The notes below the pieces were generated by a model. It was not told where the DNA came from and did not search any database. It was given only the letters and a program-made list of their open reading frames with translations. A DNA stretch of 64,000 nucleotides from Lamellibrachia satsuma (Eukaryota; Annelida; Polychaeta; Sabellida; Siboglinidae). Both the position numbers and the translations under genes were made by a program. This document shows positions 1 through 11,917 of this stretch, one piece after another (positions within the stretch are counted from its first letter, which is position 1; every line of letters begins with the position of its first letter). The stretch covers positions 7,248,500 to 7,312,499 of the forward strand of contig BSQZ01000001.1 of NCBI GenBank assembly GCA_033239005.1, given 5' to 3'.

Positions 1-1690
1 CACTAACCATTACAGGCCAATATTAACTGCGTATGTAACGCTTTTTACCAAGTATGCAATGCATTCAGCTATGTAGTAACGCGTTTAGCTACGTATGTCC
101 GCCTGTCTGTTCGCTATCTTCATTTCCGTCCACTACCATCTTCGTATACAGTCCTGTATAGTCACCCCATGCACCAGAATATTCTTTCATTACTGGTCAG
201 TTCACCCCATCCACAATTGCCCTTCGTAGTATCTTCAAACATTTTATTTACCGCCCATCTCTCCTTTCATTCATCCCCTCCCACTACCCCCTACATTGAC
301 CGCCGTTCGTCTACCTCTGCAAGAATATTCATCCATTACTGGCCACCTGCATCTCCATCCACATCCGTTCGTTGACTCTTCATCCATCAATGCCCTCTAC
401 CCCCAATCTTCACATACGTCTGACTGCACGAAGTGGCGAAATAACGATTTAGCAAAACAACCTTTTCCTTTAACTGTGTGACATTTTTGTGTCTTTTTTT
501 AACTACGTATGCGTTTTTGTCACATATGTAAAGCTGTTTGCCAAGGATGTAACACATTCACTATGCAACGCGTTTAGCTGTTCTTCCCATAAAATACACG
601 GTCAACTTAATTAGGTCAAATCTCAACTTAATTAAGGCAAATGATTATAATGTATATAACACTTGGTATTACTCATTATCTACTCTGTCTACATACTTGA
701 TTTTATTACTGTACATACTGCATGGTTGAATGTGATTTAAAGTATGTTTTTATGCTATCTCCTCAGTGTAAGACGTATTTCCATTTTTTTTTTTTTTTAC
801 AATAAAGTTATTATAATTATATTATTATTATTATTATGTCAAATGAACTAGGTCAAATGGCAATATTAATTAGGTCAAATATCATATGATTTGAAGTCAA
901 AACACAAACTTTTCGAAATATAATGGAGCGTTTAGGGTGGCGCCCTCGTATCCGTTTCGCTACCCCCTAAACCTAACCCTACCCTAACCCAACCCCTCCT
1001 ATCGCTACCCTCGAGTTCTAACCCTACCCTAACCCTGACCCCTTCCTAGCGAAACGGACGTTGGAGCCTGCACCAGACACTGACAGCTATTGCGTCATGG
1101 GGAACCGTGTCTACTGCAAGGCATGTGCTTTTCCTGCAGCTAGATTTTTACTTCCCATTACGTAACCGATTTCTTGACGACTGCACTCTCGTCCGGCGTA
1201 TTTATCTCGCTCTAGGAGTAACCCTTGTGCAAACTGGATCTTTTGAAATTAATGAGCAGTGACGTTTTTTCTATACCAGCTATCATGTACCTAGTAACAA
1301 TGTATCAAATGTCATTAACTAACCAAATTACGGACACATATGAATGTAGGGGCAATGTATGGAGTTGCTCTTAGGGACAGTCAGACGGAGGTAAATGGTG
1401 GAAGTGGTGACCAGTAATGGAAAAAAAGGTCAACGGATGGTACATGCTGTGGAGACAGCGCTGTGTATGCCATTGGAAGAATAGCTAAACGCGTTACTAC
1501 ATAGTGAATGTGTTACACACTTATAAAACAGCGTTACATGTGTGACAAACCGAATTAGCTAAGATTGGTAAAATGTCACGCAGTTAAATAAAAATACACA
1601 AAAATGTCACAACAAAAGAAAATAACAGGTCACGCAGTTAAAGAAAATGACTGCGAAATGTCTCGCAGTTAAAGAAAATACCAATTGTCT
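1..1690. repeat. Foldback-type inverted repeat region with internal duplication
   Basis: Two left copies of a motif around TAACGCGTTTAGCT (about 61-90 and 548-580) reappear in reverse complement at about 1483-1520. Around them, ACACATTCACTATG (left) and CATAGTGAATGTGT (right) match, and TTAACTGTGTGACATTTTTG at 471-490 matches inverted copies at 1565-1680. CATTACTGGTCA-type segments near 195 and 325 also have an inverted partner near 1410. This looks like a decayed foldback or MITE-like structure of about 1.6 kb. No coding potential is recognised, and the outer ends are not sharply defined. Confidence 0.5.
925..1068. repeat. Degenerate telomere-like CCCTAA stretch between inverted arms
   Basis: Short CCCTAA/ACCCTA-type repeats run from about 962 to 1043. 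They are bracketed by TCCGTTTCGCTA on the left (949-960) and its inverse TAGCGAAACGGA on the right (about 1048-1059). The repeats are imperfect and interrupted, so this is an interstitial telomere-like tract rather than a chromosome end. Confidence 0.6.
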
Positions 1691-3690
1691 CATCGTGTGT
1701 GTCTACCGGCGGGAGTATACACATTTTAAAAGCGTGCAACAATGTTTCCATTCACGAGACTACCAATGAAACACGAATACTAAAATAGTTGCTGATGTCA
1801 TTGCAGTCGTTGCGCATTCTTTGTTCTTTTTCTTTCATACACCCAGTCAAGAAAATTACAGCCTAATTTAATCTCTTTGACAAATTCGCAATTAACTCTG
1901 AATTAAGTGCTCGCTTAACAGTAGGTATTACAGGATAGTTCACAGTCGTGTTACCCAGTTGTCTAAAAAGGCCTGCAGTAACTATTCCAGTCACTAGCCT
2001 GAGAACACATCCTAGAGTATCGTAGCACTAACAAGACAACTTGGTTCACCAAAGGTTTAAAACGTGCTGGGGTCAAGAAAAAGAGGTTGTATACAGCATT
2101 TGTTATATCTATATATTCTGAATCTGCGCATATGTACAAAACTTATAAAAGCAAATTAACAATTATATTAAGACCCACTAAAACAGCACTACAGAAAAAC
2201 AATGTTAAAGGTACCTGGAATTGGATTTCATTTTTTGTTGTTGGTACAAATGGTGGTCCAAATCTAGCAAAACATATTTCATTGTCTGATAAGGATGTGT
2301 ATATTTAATGCAATCAACGAAGAGCATGCAAAAATACAAATACAACATTTGATAAACTAATATTTAGGTTTCAAGAATGATGTGTGTAGTAGCTAAAAGG
2401 TTGATTCCATAGATACAGTAGAACCAGTTACAAAAAGCACCTGTTGGAAACAGCCACCCCTTAAACCCCGTGTTTTTGTCAGATCTACACATTTGTATAT
2501 CTCACCAGCCTCTGTAATCAGACCAGTTTATCTTGGTCACATGGGTGGCCTATTTAGAAGACTAATATGTATGTAGTTTTTTTCACCATCCATTTTTTTA
2601 TGTTATTAAAGCATTTCGCCAGTTTTCAGTTGGGGGTATTGGAATATAAAAATATATGGTTATGTATTTATATGATAATACAATTAAAATAAATATGATA
2701 TCAACTGGATGAAGCTGATATACCCTGCTATATTTATATTATACATGGATCCCAAGTTCACGGATGTTTGTGTATGAAATATACAGAAACAATATGCGAT
2801 ACCAGGCCACTTTGGAAGTAGAATATAATACACAACATATGCAATACGACACACACACACACACACCCAGGATAATTTAACAATAGTGTTGTTGAGATTT
2901 TTGTTTAGATTGCTCAAAGTGTACAGTAGAAAAATATCTACGAAAAACCTTTCATATGTTTATATTGTAGGTTAGAGATGTTAAACATTTGCTGTCATAG
3001 CATCATTACTTCAATACCGCAGGAAACCTAAGAACGATTTTATTTTCCAACAAATATTCACATAACTGCTTGATTATTTTTAACCAAACATGCCATAACT
3101 TTGTAAGAAAATTAAAAATTGTGTCAGTTTTAACAGGATGTCGGTTAAATTCCAGACTTGTCAACATTTATTGTTTGGGTGACTGCTTTTATACTTCTAG
3201 TTGATAAGATACAAGGTGAACGGTTTAATTTCGATACGCCACCATAAAAGGGTATCATATGACCAGATACCCGGTGCGGCAATCTTTTATACATTCAATA
3301 AAAATGGTACGGCAAAAATGACACATGGTTTAGAAAATGGTAGAGAAATGTCATACAGTTTAAAAAATACAGACACAGGGCTAACGCCATGATGTTATGA
3401 CGCTCGTATATACAGTTAGCAAATTAAAGTGTACCACAATTAACTAAGATTAGTCATACAATGCAAGTGTACCAAAACAAACATAAACTATAGATGCAGT
3501 TCTTACAACGATGCAGGTTGTTACATCGATCGTAACAGCGCACCCCGTTCGTTGCTAAGGCAACCGGAGTCCACAGTCCACGGTCCACTCGTTCGTCTAT
3601 ACTGATGTACTTACCTCGCCCAGTGTTTTAAAATAGCTCTCTGCTATAGCGCGCCCCGACAGGCGTGGTATTACAATAATAATTCCTACA
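1690..3690. other. Intergenic, no gene recognised
   Basis: AT-rich sequence with only short open frames. A (CA)n tract lies near 2851-2868. No domain, exon or transposon protein could be recognised on either strand. Confidence 0.5.
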
Positions 3691-3699
3691 GAAAACCGT

Positions 3700-4590
3700 G
3701 TTATTAATCACGCGCATTTCCCGAGTACCTTAGCATACAGGTGAATGTGGTAAATACTTAGTTTCAATGCGTTAACATGAAACGAAATGCGATAAATACT
3801 TTGTTAAAAAGCGTTACCATACAGCTAAATGTGGTAATTCCTTAGTTAAACAGCAGTAACATACAGCTAAATATGGTAATTTCTTAGCTAAAAAACGTTA
3901 ACACGCAGCTAAATGCGGTAATTGCTTAGCTTAAAAGCGTTAACATACAACTAAATGTGGTAATTATTTAGGTAAAAGCGCTAACATACAGCTAAATGTG
4001 GTCATTTATTAGCTAAACAGTTTTAACATATGTGGTAATTACTTAACTTAAAAGCGTTAACTTGCAACTAAATATGGTACTTACTTAGCTAAAAATGCTA
4101 ATTACTTAGCTAAAAGTTGTATTTGCTTAGCTTAAAACCGTTAACATGCAGGCAAATATGGTGAATAATTAGCTTAAAATCGCTAACATACAGCTAAATG
4201 TGGTAATTTCTTATCTTAAAAGCGTTAACTTACAGCTAAATGCGGTATTTACTTAGCTAAACTCATTAACATATTTGGTACTTACTTAGCTGAAAAGCGG
4301 TAACGTACAACTAAAAGTGATATTTACTTTGCGAAACAAACTTAACATAGAATGTGGTATATACTTAGCTAAATAGCGTTAACATACAATTAAAAGTGAT
4401 ACTTAATATGCTAAAAGCGTTAGCACACAGACAAGCGTGGCAATTACGTAGCTAAAATGTGGTAAGATACAAATAAAAGTGACATTTACTTAACATGTTA
4501 ACAGGCAGATAAATGTGGTAAACACTTAGCTCAACAGCATTACATACGTAACTAAGTGTGACAAAATACATATAAAAGCGGTATTTTCTT
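3700..4590. repeat. Degenerate ~40-bp minisatellite
   Basis: About twenty diverged copies of a unit containing AAAAGCGTTAACATACAGCT followed by AAATGTGGTAATTACTTAGC. The unit is recognisable throughout, but copies carry many substitutions and indels, indicating an old array. No coding potential. Confidence 0.7.
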
Positions 4591-5334
4591 AGACAAATCG
4601 GTACTCTTTCTCATTACTCGTGCTATGTATGATTCATACGATAACCAATACCCTAAATATGTTAGATGTACGCATACAGGTCAACTCGTTGATGCATATA
4701 CAGCTGTTTTTTTATTTTTTATGCAGACAGGACGTCACGTGGTCTACTCTTCTTAGAGAAACGACAAAAATAACAATAATGAAACCCGATTTTCATCATA
4801 GCTGGCATCGAATAAATTACTGCACAGCATTGTGCAAATGACGGGCTTATCTTTCAACGTGTTCAGACTTGCATACATCCAGTGGGCGAACCAGCGCTTT
4901 AACTACAGCGCTAATATGACTACATATAGCCAGGTTATTTAAAACGTGCATTTCTCGAGTACCAAAATCCACTAATCAGCTGTTAGTATCGCCTTAATGC
5001 GTCCTTTCGGGAATGCGGCAGAGCGGTGTCATATTACGGAATACAACACGACCGCATTCCTAACATGGTATGTAGCCCGCTGCATTCCGCGAAACGGGAG
5101 CATATACCCTAACCGCAACGTCAGCGGTATGCCCCGCGAGCATCTACCCATCTCCTACCAGATGGACACACGAGCCATTCATCCTCCTTGCCTCATTAAT
5201 CATCCACGATTTTTATGAAACTCATACGCATAACATTTATAAAACTATAACCGACGAATCACAGCTCTTTATACCATTCACCGATAACGTACTGAACCCT
5301 GATTGATTAGCTCTCTCATTCATTGATACCATAC

Positions 5335-5640
5335 TCAATAACCGCCACGTCAGCGATATGTGGGTTTTCCCTAAATAACCGTCACGTTAGCGATAGGTGG
5401 GTTTTTCCCACTAACCGCTACGTCAGCGATATGTGGGTTTTTCCCGAAATTTAAATTAAAATTAAAATAAAAATTTAAATAAAAAATTTAAATAAAAAAT
5501 AAAAATAAAATAAAAAATAAAAATTTTAATTAATTAAAAAAAAATTAAAATAAACGCCACGTCAGCGATATGTGGGTTTTTCCCAATGTCTATTTTTAAC
5601 CAATGTATGCCACGTCAGCGATATGTGGGTTTTTCCTGAA
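5335..5640. repeat. Interspersed CCACGTCAGCGATATGTGGG repeats with AT-rich spacer
   Basis: At least five copies of a unit containing CACGTCAGCGATATGTGGG (near 5347, 5388, 5411, 5557 and 5608). They are separated by very AT-rich, A-and-T-run DNA at 5440-5550. A diverged relative, AACGTCAGCGGTATG, occurs near 5118. The AT-rich spacer itself is duplicated at 5640-5770. Function unknown. Confidence 0.65.
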
Positions 5641-5826
5641 ATTGAAATAAAAAAAAAAAAATTAAAATAAAAAAAATTTTAATTAAAAATTAAAAATTTT
5701 AAATAAAAATTAAAATTAACCAATGTCTATTTTTAGAAAATTAAAATTAACCAATGTCTATTTTTAGCTACCGTCTATTTTTAGCTACCACAAAAATCGA
5801 CCCACAATTGGGGGTATGAAAACGAC

Positions 5827-7260
5827 TTACATACTACTTACGTCGACCATGATGGCCCGTGCGCCATGTTGTCCACAATTCGCTGGTAGATCTCTGGAGC
5901 CGACCGTAGCCAAAACGGGAGGCGCAACCACATGTACCGTCCGACTGGCGTGTTGAACATTATTAATAAACTTGATTCGTAGTCGAGTTTGATCTATAGA
6001 AATCCCGACTTTGCGTCTATCTCGGAGAACACGTTGGCACATGGCATTGATGCAACCACTTCCTCCACAGTCTGAATGAGGTAGAGCTCTCTTCGTATGG
6101 CTTTGTTGAGATCTTTGGGATCTGAGCAGATTCTCAACTTTCCATTCCGGATCACCATGACCATCGAAGTAACCCAGTCAGTGGGCTCCCTCACTTCAGT
6201 AATGTGGCCACCAGCTTCCATTTCTTTCAATTTCGTACTTATCTTTCCAGACAATGCTTTTGGTTGACGCCTTGTTCCGTGTACTACTGGCGGCACTGTG
6301 GGGTCGGTCTTGAGTGAGTACGTCCCTGGGAGCGTACCTGTTGTTTGTCTCAGTTCCGTGTACTACTGGCGGCACTGTGAGGTCGGTCTTGAGTGAGTAC
6401 GTCCCTGGGAGCGTACCTGTTGTTTGTCTCAGTTCCGTGTACTACTGGCGGCACTGTGGGGTCGGTCTTGAGTGAGTACCTCCCTGGGAGCGTACCTGTT
6501 GTTTGTCTCAGTTCCGTGTACTACTGGCGGCACTGTGGGGTCGGTCTTGAGTGAGTACCTCCCTGGGAGCGTACATGTTGTTTGTCTCAGTTCCGGGTAC
6601 TCGTCAAGCCCGTTGGCGACCTTGTGTATTCTCTCAATCAGGCCTAGCTGTATGCTAGCGTGTCCCGACAACGATGGTTTCTGGTCAACATGTATTATGT
6701 AGTACTGTACCTCTACGCATTTGCTTTTGTACCGAGTACGGAGTGTGACGTAGCCTTCCACTTTGACTGGGTGATGTGTACGACTTTGTGAGCGGTCTTC
6801 GTAATGGGCTGATTGCAGTTCATATCTCTGAATACGTTGTACGGCATCAGAGATTTAGTGGCGCCAGTGTCTATTTGCATTTCGATGTTTATTCCGTCTA
6901 CCTCCATGCTTTCCCACCAGCCGCTTCTCTCTGCATCAGTGACGATATTGATCAGATGTGCGCCGCTGTTATCAGCTGATTGTTCGAAGCCACACATGTC
7001 TTCTACTATGTGGGCGCCTGCCTTCTTACGGCACACTGATACGAAATGTCCCTTCTTATGACAGTAGTTGCACTTATTATCATTAGCGGGGCAGCGTTCG
7101 TGCATTCTTTTGTACCCGCATTTCATGAACTGTGGGGTCTTCATCAACGCTTATTGCGCGCATACTGCGCGTACTTGCAGAGTGGCGTTCTCTGCCGGAC
7201 GGTCGTCCGTCGCTGGCGTCCTAGTGAAGGTCTCGTATATATCACGGGTCTGTGTATGTG
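5827..7260 (-). mobile_element. Degenerate Ty3/Gypsy-type retrotransposon fragment (gag knuckle, protease, partial RT)
   Basis: Read on the minus strand, the fragment shows three parts in the normal order. First comes a zinc knuckle of CCHC form (CNYCHKKGHFVSVC, about 7075-7030). Next is a retropepsin-like motif (MQIDTGATKSLM, about 6895-6860). Last are Gypsy-type RT blocks (LNKAIRRE, then FSEIDAKSGF near 6000, then GRYMWLRLPFWLRSAPEIYQ near 5930-5870). It stops before the catalytic YxDD block, contains a stop and frame breaks, and lacks recognisable LTRs and integrase. A 79-bp tandem repeat sits between protease and RT. It is a dead fragment, recognised from motif order rather than alignment. 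Confidence 0.85.
6275..6600. repeat. 79-bp tandem repeat, about four copies
   Basis: Units start with TTCCGTGTACTACTGG at 6275, 6354, 6433 and 6512, with a diverged fifth start at 6591. The period is exactly 79 bp and copies are nearly identical. The period is not a multiple of three, so the array breaks the retrotransposon reading frame that it interrupts. Confidence 0.9.
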
Positions 7261-7539
7261 CCGTCTTTTCCTTTCTCATTATAACATTTGCACCGTAAAA
7301 GCGAAAGAGGCACACAAAGTTTGTTTTCCGTTTTCAAATTTGACATAAGAAAAACAAATACAAATTATTGTACACGGCTTTTGTAATATAAGTTAGAAAA
7401 ACAACATAAAGATATAACAAACCGGTTTTTCATTTTCATTGCATCAGAACGAAAAACGAAAAGCGATTGCAACGCCACTCATTCTACGTTTTTTGTTCAG
7501 TCTTCTGTTTCGTTGATGTGCTAAGCAGCCAAAAACAGC

Positions 7540-7755
7540 ATAATACAAATGTATATGCGCATAACATATTATATAATATAATATGCATAACATATATAAC
7601 GTATACATGCAAGCCTGCACAAATACGCACGTGCGTGATTGTATGCACGCATGCGTGCATATTTGTATATATGCTAAGCGGCCACGTGCACATGCACATT
7701 ATGCACACACGCTCGCACGTACGTACGCACGCACGCACGCACACACACAAGATTT
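7540..7755. repeat. AT-rich and CGCA/CA simple repeat tract
   Basis: TATAATATA-type sequence at 7560-7600 leads into a tract of ACGT/CGCA tetramers at about 7705-7740 and CACACA to 7748. Open frames across it on both strands are composition artefacts. Confidence 0.75.
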
Positions 7756-8653
7756 AACATCCAAGCCAAAGGCCCAGATGGCAAGTGGTCAAGGAAGCCA
7801 TTGGCTCGAGATTCCAACAATATTTATTTACGTGTAACCCGCCCTCCTGAGATACATCAACCGTGTTTTTAAACATATTCACGCTGCTAACAGTTACACA
7901 ATCCGGAGACAAATTGTTCCATTCATTGGTTGTCCTCTGTGAGAAAGGGTACTTCCTGATATCCAATCTACACTGATCCTTTACTAAGTTTACCTCATGT
8001 CCTTGTGCTATTATCTTTCTCGAGTGAGAAAAACATATTTCTATCAATATTTTCATACCCTTTCAATATCTTAAAAACTTCGATTTGATCTCCTCTTAAC
8101 CGCCTTGTCTCTAGGGTTGTTAAACCACATTATTTCAGTCTTTCTTCATAACTAAGTCTCTCAGAATCATGTTAGTTGCTCTCCTATGTATTCTTTTAAG
8201 CTTATCTATATCCTTCTTACGATGTTGTCTCCAAGCTTGTATATAGTACTCTATATGAGGCCTAACTATTGCTTTATATGTATAATTAGCTGTTTTTTTT
8301 TGTATGTTATGTCTTGTTTGTCTCTTAATCAACCCAAGAATTTGATTACCCTTTGAAGCTGCAATACCACACTGTTCTGAAACTTTCATATCAGCATTTA
8401 TTGTTATTCCTAAGTCCTTTTCTTTTATAGTACCTAGTACCTAAAACAGTATCTCCCATATTATAGTTTAGATCCAAGTTCCCTTGTCCTGTATGTAGGC
8501 GTTTACATTTCCCAAAATTGAATAACATCTGCCATTTTTTTTCAGACCATTGACCTAATTTGTCTAGATCATTTTGTAAATGTTGTTTATCACCATAAGT
8601 GTTGACCTTTCTAAACACTTTTGTGTCATCCGGAAATTTCAGTACTTTGCTTG

Positions 8654-8655
<2 letters not shown>
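7756..8655 (-). mobile_element. 5'-truncated CR1-like non-LTR retrotransposon copy (RT C-terminal half)
   Basis: On the minus strand this reads the C-terminal part of a CR1/Jockey-group [17 protein letters not shown] near 8645-8600, then LFNFGKCKRLHTGQGN, KGNQILGLIKRQTRHN, and a C-terminal region with SFSQRT-type sequence near 7940. It is the same family as the copies at 22586 and 41918. The catalytic FADD reads FPDD here, and frames are broken. The 5' edge is a (TA)n array lying exactly where the family normally encodes LIYINDL. Confidence 0.85.

Positions 8656-8726
<71 letters not shown>
8655..8726. repeat. (TA)n microsatellite
   Basis: About 70 bp of pure TA joined to the 5' edge of the CR1-like fragment. 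Confidence 0.95.
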
Positions 8727-8728
<2 letters not shown>

Positions 8729-8814
8729 TATATACACAATGTGGCCTTCGTTCTCTGACCAAATTTGTCATACTGTCAGACCAATGTTTTTGCCTTCCAT
8801 GGTGTCAGCAACGT

Positions 8815-8952
8815 CTCTGGACCAGCTGTAGTCGCTGGACCAGCAGTAATCGTTGGACCGCCAGTAGTCGCTGGGCCAGTAGTAGTCGCTGGACCAGCCG
8901 TAGTCGTTGGACCGCCAGTAGTCGCTGGACCAGCAGTAGTCGTTGGACATCA
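8815..8952. repeat. 15-bp minisatellite (GGACCAGCAGTAGTC type)
   Basis: Nine or so copies of a 15-bp unit of the type GCTGGACCAGTAGTC, with alternating variants giving a 30-bp higher period. All frames stay open because the period is divisible by three, so the predicted VAGPAV/VGPPV peptide is not evidence of a gene. It is sandwiched between two (TA)n arrays. Confidence 0.85.
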
Positions 8953-8961
8953 ATCAATAAA

Positions 8962-8973
8962 TTATATATATAC

Positions 8974-9070
<97 letters not shown>

Positions 9071-9110
9071 TATATACATATAATATATACACACATACAT
9101 ACATATATAA
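8962..9110. repeat. (TA)n / (ATAC)n microsatellite
   Basis: Long TA array with interspersed TACA units, about 130 bp. Confidence 0.95.
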
Positions 9111-10435
9111 ACGTGTTAGGTTAATAAATGTGATCAAACTTACCTTCAAGTAGAACTTTAATGATTTGTACACCAACCAACCACTCTTGGTCTCTGGGGC
9201 GGACATCCACACCGGGATTTTTCAACTCGCTGATTTGGGCTTTGAACTAATAACTTCAGTTTTAAAGTCGATACGCACTAACCGTTTCACATGTGTATTC
9301 CGTGACATACAACCGACACTTGGGCGTCAAGAAACTGAAGAAATGTGCTCCAAATAATTACTTATGAGTATTTTTATCAGTGACATAGAAAACATTTTAC
9401 AATTAGCCGCCATACTGTGCATGTGATGTTGCCTTTGGGTCACATGGTCAAACGCGATTTCGTATAGAATGAGGCAAGAATGGGCCAGCAGCACAGACAT
9501 AAATAAAGCACCCGTTAGTAAGTCAGTAGTTTATAGGGGGATGATTAATGATGTAACTCTATGGCCAGCTGACGGCAATTCTTAGCGTGACCTTATATAG
9601 ATCTATGGAAATCCCGTTTGCTATTCTCGCTCACAACAACATCCGGTTATATACAAACCTTGACAAGCACATGCGTTCTGACAAAAAGGTAATAATTTCA
9701 CACTTTTACATAGTTATTGTCAGGTAACTTTAGTGATATACATACAAGAATGCATACAGACAGTGTTTATTGCGTTTTTGTAAGGTTTTGCGTTTCATGA
9801 AAATACATACGTTTCTGTCGAACGAGATCTCGCCTTACACCAGCAACAGCCAGATAGAAACAATTGTATGGCGATAGACTTTGCCTGTTTGAAGCGTCAC
9901 TATTCCTTGTCTATCTATGCTTGACCATTTTGAGATAATTAAGTTGTTGCAAAGTGTCATACATCATTGGAAAGGTATATTATTAAGATACACCATGGTG
10001 TCAGTTATAAGTTGTATGTTAATTAGTTTACATATTAGAACACTTTAAAGACACCCCCGTCCACGTTTTAAAAACATTTGTTTTATATTTTCACCAAAAA
10101 GGCATACCTGGCCTAAAAAATAGACTAATATTAATGTTAACGTACTTTTTTGCCCATGCTGGAACGACTGCTTTTGTCAACCTAATGGTAGTGAAAATAC
10201 AAGTGTAGCTTCATTATTTTGCTTGCAACAGAGTTGCAAACATTGAGAAATGTGACAAATTTTGCCACATATGGGACCGTGTTACAGACTTAAATATGAT
10301 ACACTATATGCACTGAATAATGTCTTACTCATATGCTATACACACATGTGTGTTATCTGTGCTGTTGTGTTTTTAATAGCTGTAATAGACGTGGTTTTGG
10401 TCACATCGTCAGACAAGAAAGACATTAAATGGAAA
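9110..10435. other. Intergenic, no gene recognised
   Basis: Moderately AT-rich sequence without a recognisable domain, splice-bounded exon or transposon protein. Confidence 0.45.
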
Positions 10436-10650
10436 TATTGGACAAATGGTTGACGGTAAGACTAAGAGGCAGATGAAGGCCAAGAACCACACGGAGAGAC
10501 AACTGCGTGGTATGGATGGAGAAGAGTATTGAAGTAGTGAAGTGTGAAGGTCTGGTCAGAATGGCACAATGCAGATATGAGTAGCTGTCCGTGATAGCTG
10601 ACCTTCCGAGAGGAAATGACACCATATGATGATGATGAAGAAGATGTATC
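10436..10650 (+). mobile_element. Probable 3' end of a non-LTR retrotransposon
   Basis: A short diverged segment resembles the terminal RT tail seen in several non-LTR families: basic residues, then tryptophan-rich spacing, then CTGACCTTCCGAGAGG. It is followed by an (ATG)n-type terminal tract at 10628-10640. All frames are broken. The assignment rests on general resemblance only. Confidence 0.4.
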
Positions 10651-11519
10651 ATACATGGTTGCATAAGAAACAAAATGTATACACACAGTGTGTGATGCAT
10701 ATTTATGTGATGAAATACATTTGAATATATACAATAGTTGTGAGCCTAAGTATTATATTATATATAGTATTTACTGAACACTAAGTAATATATAATGAAA
10801 ATTATGTCTTGTTTGTACATAGGTAATGCTAAGTAGGTCAACAACAAGTAAACAACTATTGGAGACATTTGACCATTTAAAATTTGAGTTAGAAGATCTA
10901 CTAGTAAGATATTTTAGGTATTTTATGATTCACAAAAGAAAGGTATATGCATTGTTGAGTACAACCAAACAATTTGTCTTCAGAATTTTGCCACCAGGTC
11001 ATATATCAGATTTCATAGATCAAGGATCTGTGTTTATATAAATACACATGTGTAATTAATCAATTAAACAAGCTAATTTGAAAATGCTCACTGTGACAAC
11101 ATGCTCGCTAGGTGGCGCCATTTTCGATTTTAAGCATCCTGCTAGTCTATGTAAATATCAGGCTTGTTAACGCAAATGCAAATGTTTTACTTGATTCAAA
11201 TGCGAATGCAATTTTTCAGGAACGCATTCAAATGCAAATGTTTTGGTTACACATTTGCAAATGTATTTGAATTAATTTCAAATGTTTTGGCTTCAAATTA
11301 ACGTTTTGTTTTATTTGGAGAAAAAACAACGTAATGTATATAAATACATTATTAATTTAATAAATACAGTAGTACATTATTGTAACCACTACGTATCACT
11401 ACATACCAGTCCCACTACATGAACATGTCTGTAGAGTCAGACACTGAGTCACACAGTTCCAGGCCTGCAGAGGTGGTGGAAATGGGGGGGGGGGAATAGA
11501 CAATTGACAGTTTACTGGG

Positions 11520-11700
11520 AACATGGCATGGGTTAATTTCAATTGTTAATTGTTGATTTGTTAATTCAATTAACTCAATTAAGTACATTTAATTTAATTA
11601 ATTAACTTTCTAGAAATCATAATTTAATTTTGTTTAATTAATTAACTACTGAAAGAGATTAATTTAATTTTTTTGAAAAAATCACTTTCAATTAACTTGT
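11520..11700. repeat. TTAATTAA-rich tract, left member of a pair
   Basis: Dense TTAATTTAATT/AATTAACTT words ending near TTAACTTTCTAGAAATCA. A similar tract occurs at 14010-14240. Both lie inside the hAT-like element, between its ends and the inner element. Confidence 0.6.
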
Positions 11701-11917
11701 TTTATTGGGTATATTATTTTATGTAATCTGGTGGTGACTGCCACTGGCTTGCTAGACACAGCCACTCAGCCAGTGACCCAAGTTCACCCAACCAATATCA
11801 AAGAAAGCTTCTAGTCAGGTCCTGGCAGTTGTTTGAACAGTGTCAATGTCCAGCCAGTGTCAATCAGTGAATAAGCTGAACTGTGAGTGTGCTTGGCCAG
11901 GTGCTACAGCTGTATTA

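Noticed and set aside
962..1043. Chromosome end suggested by CCCTAA repeats
   Set aside because: The repeats are few and degenerate, with unique sequence continuing on both sides.
7467..7837. Open frames of 84-96 codons on both strands
   Set aside because: They arise from CGCA/CA/TA simple repeats; no conserved features.
8391..9212. Long overlapping open frames rich in YIYIYI and VAGPAV
   Set aside because: They run through (TA)n arrays and a 15-bp minisatellite and exist on both strands; composition artefacts.
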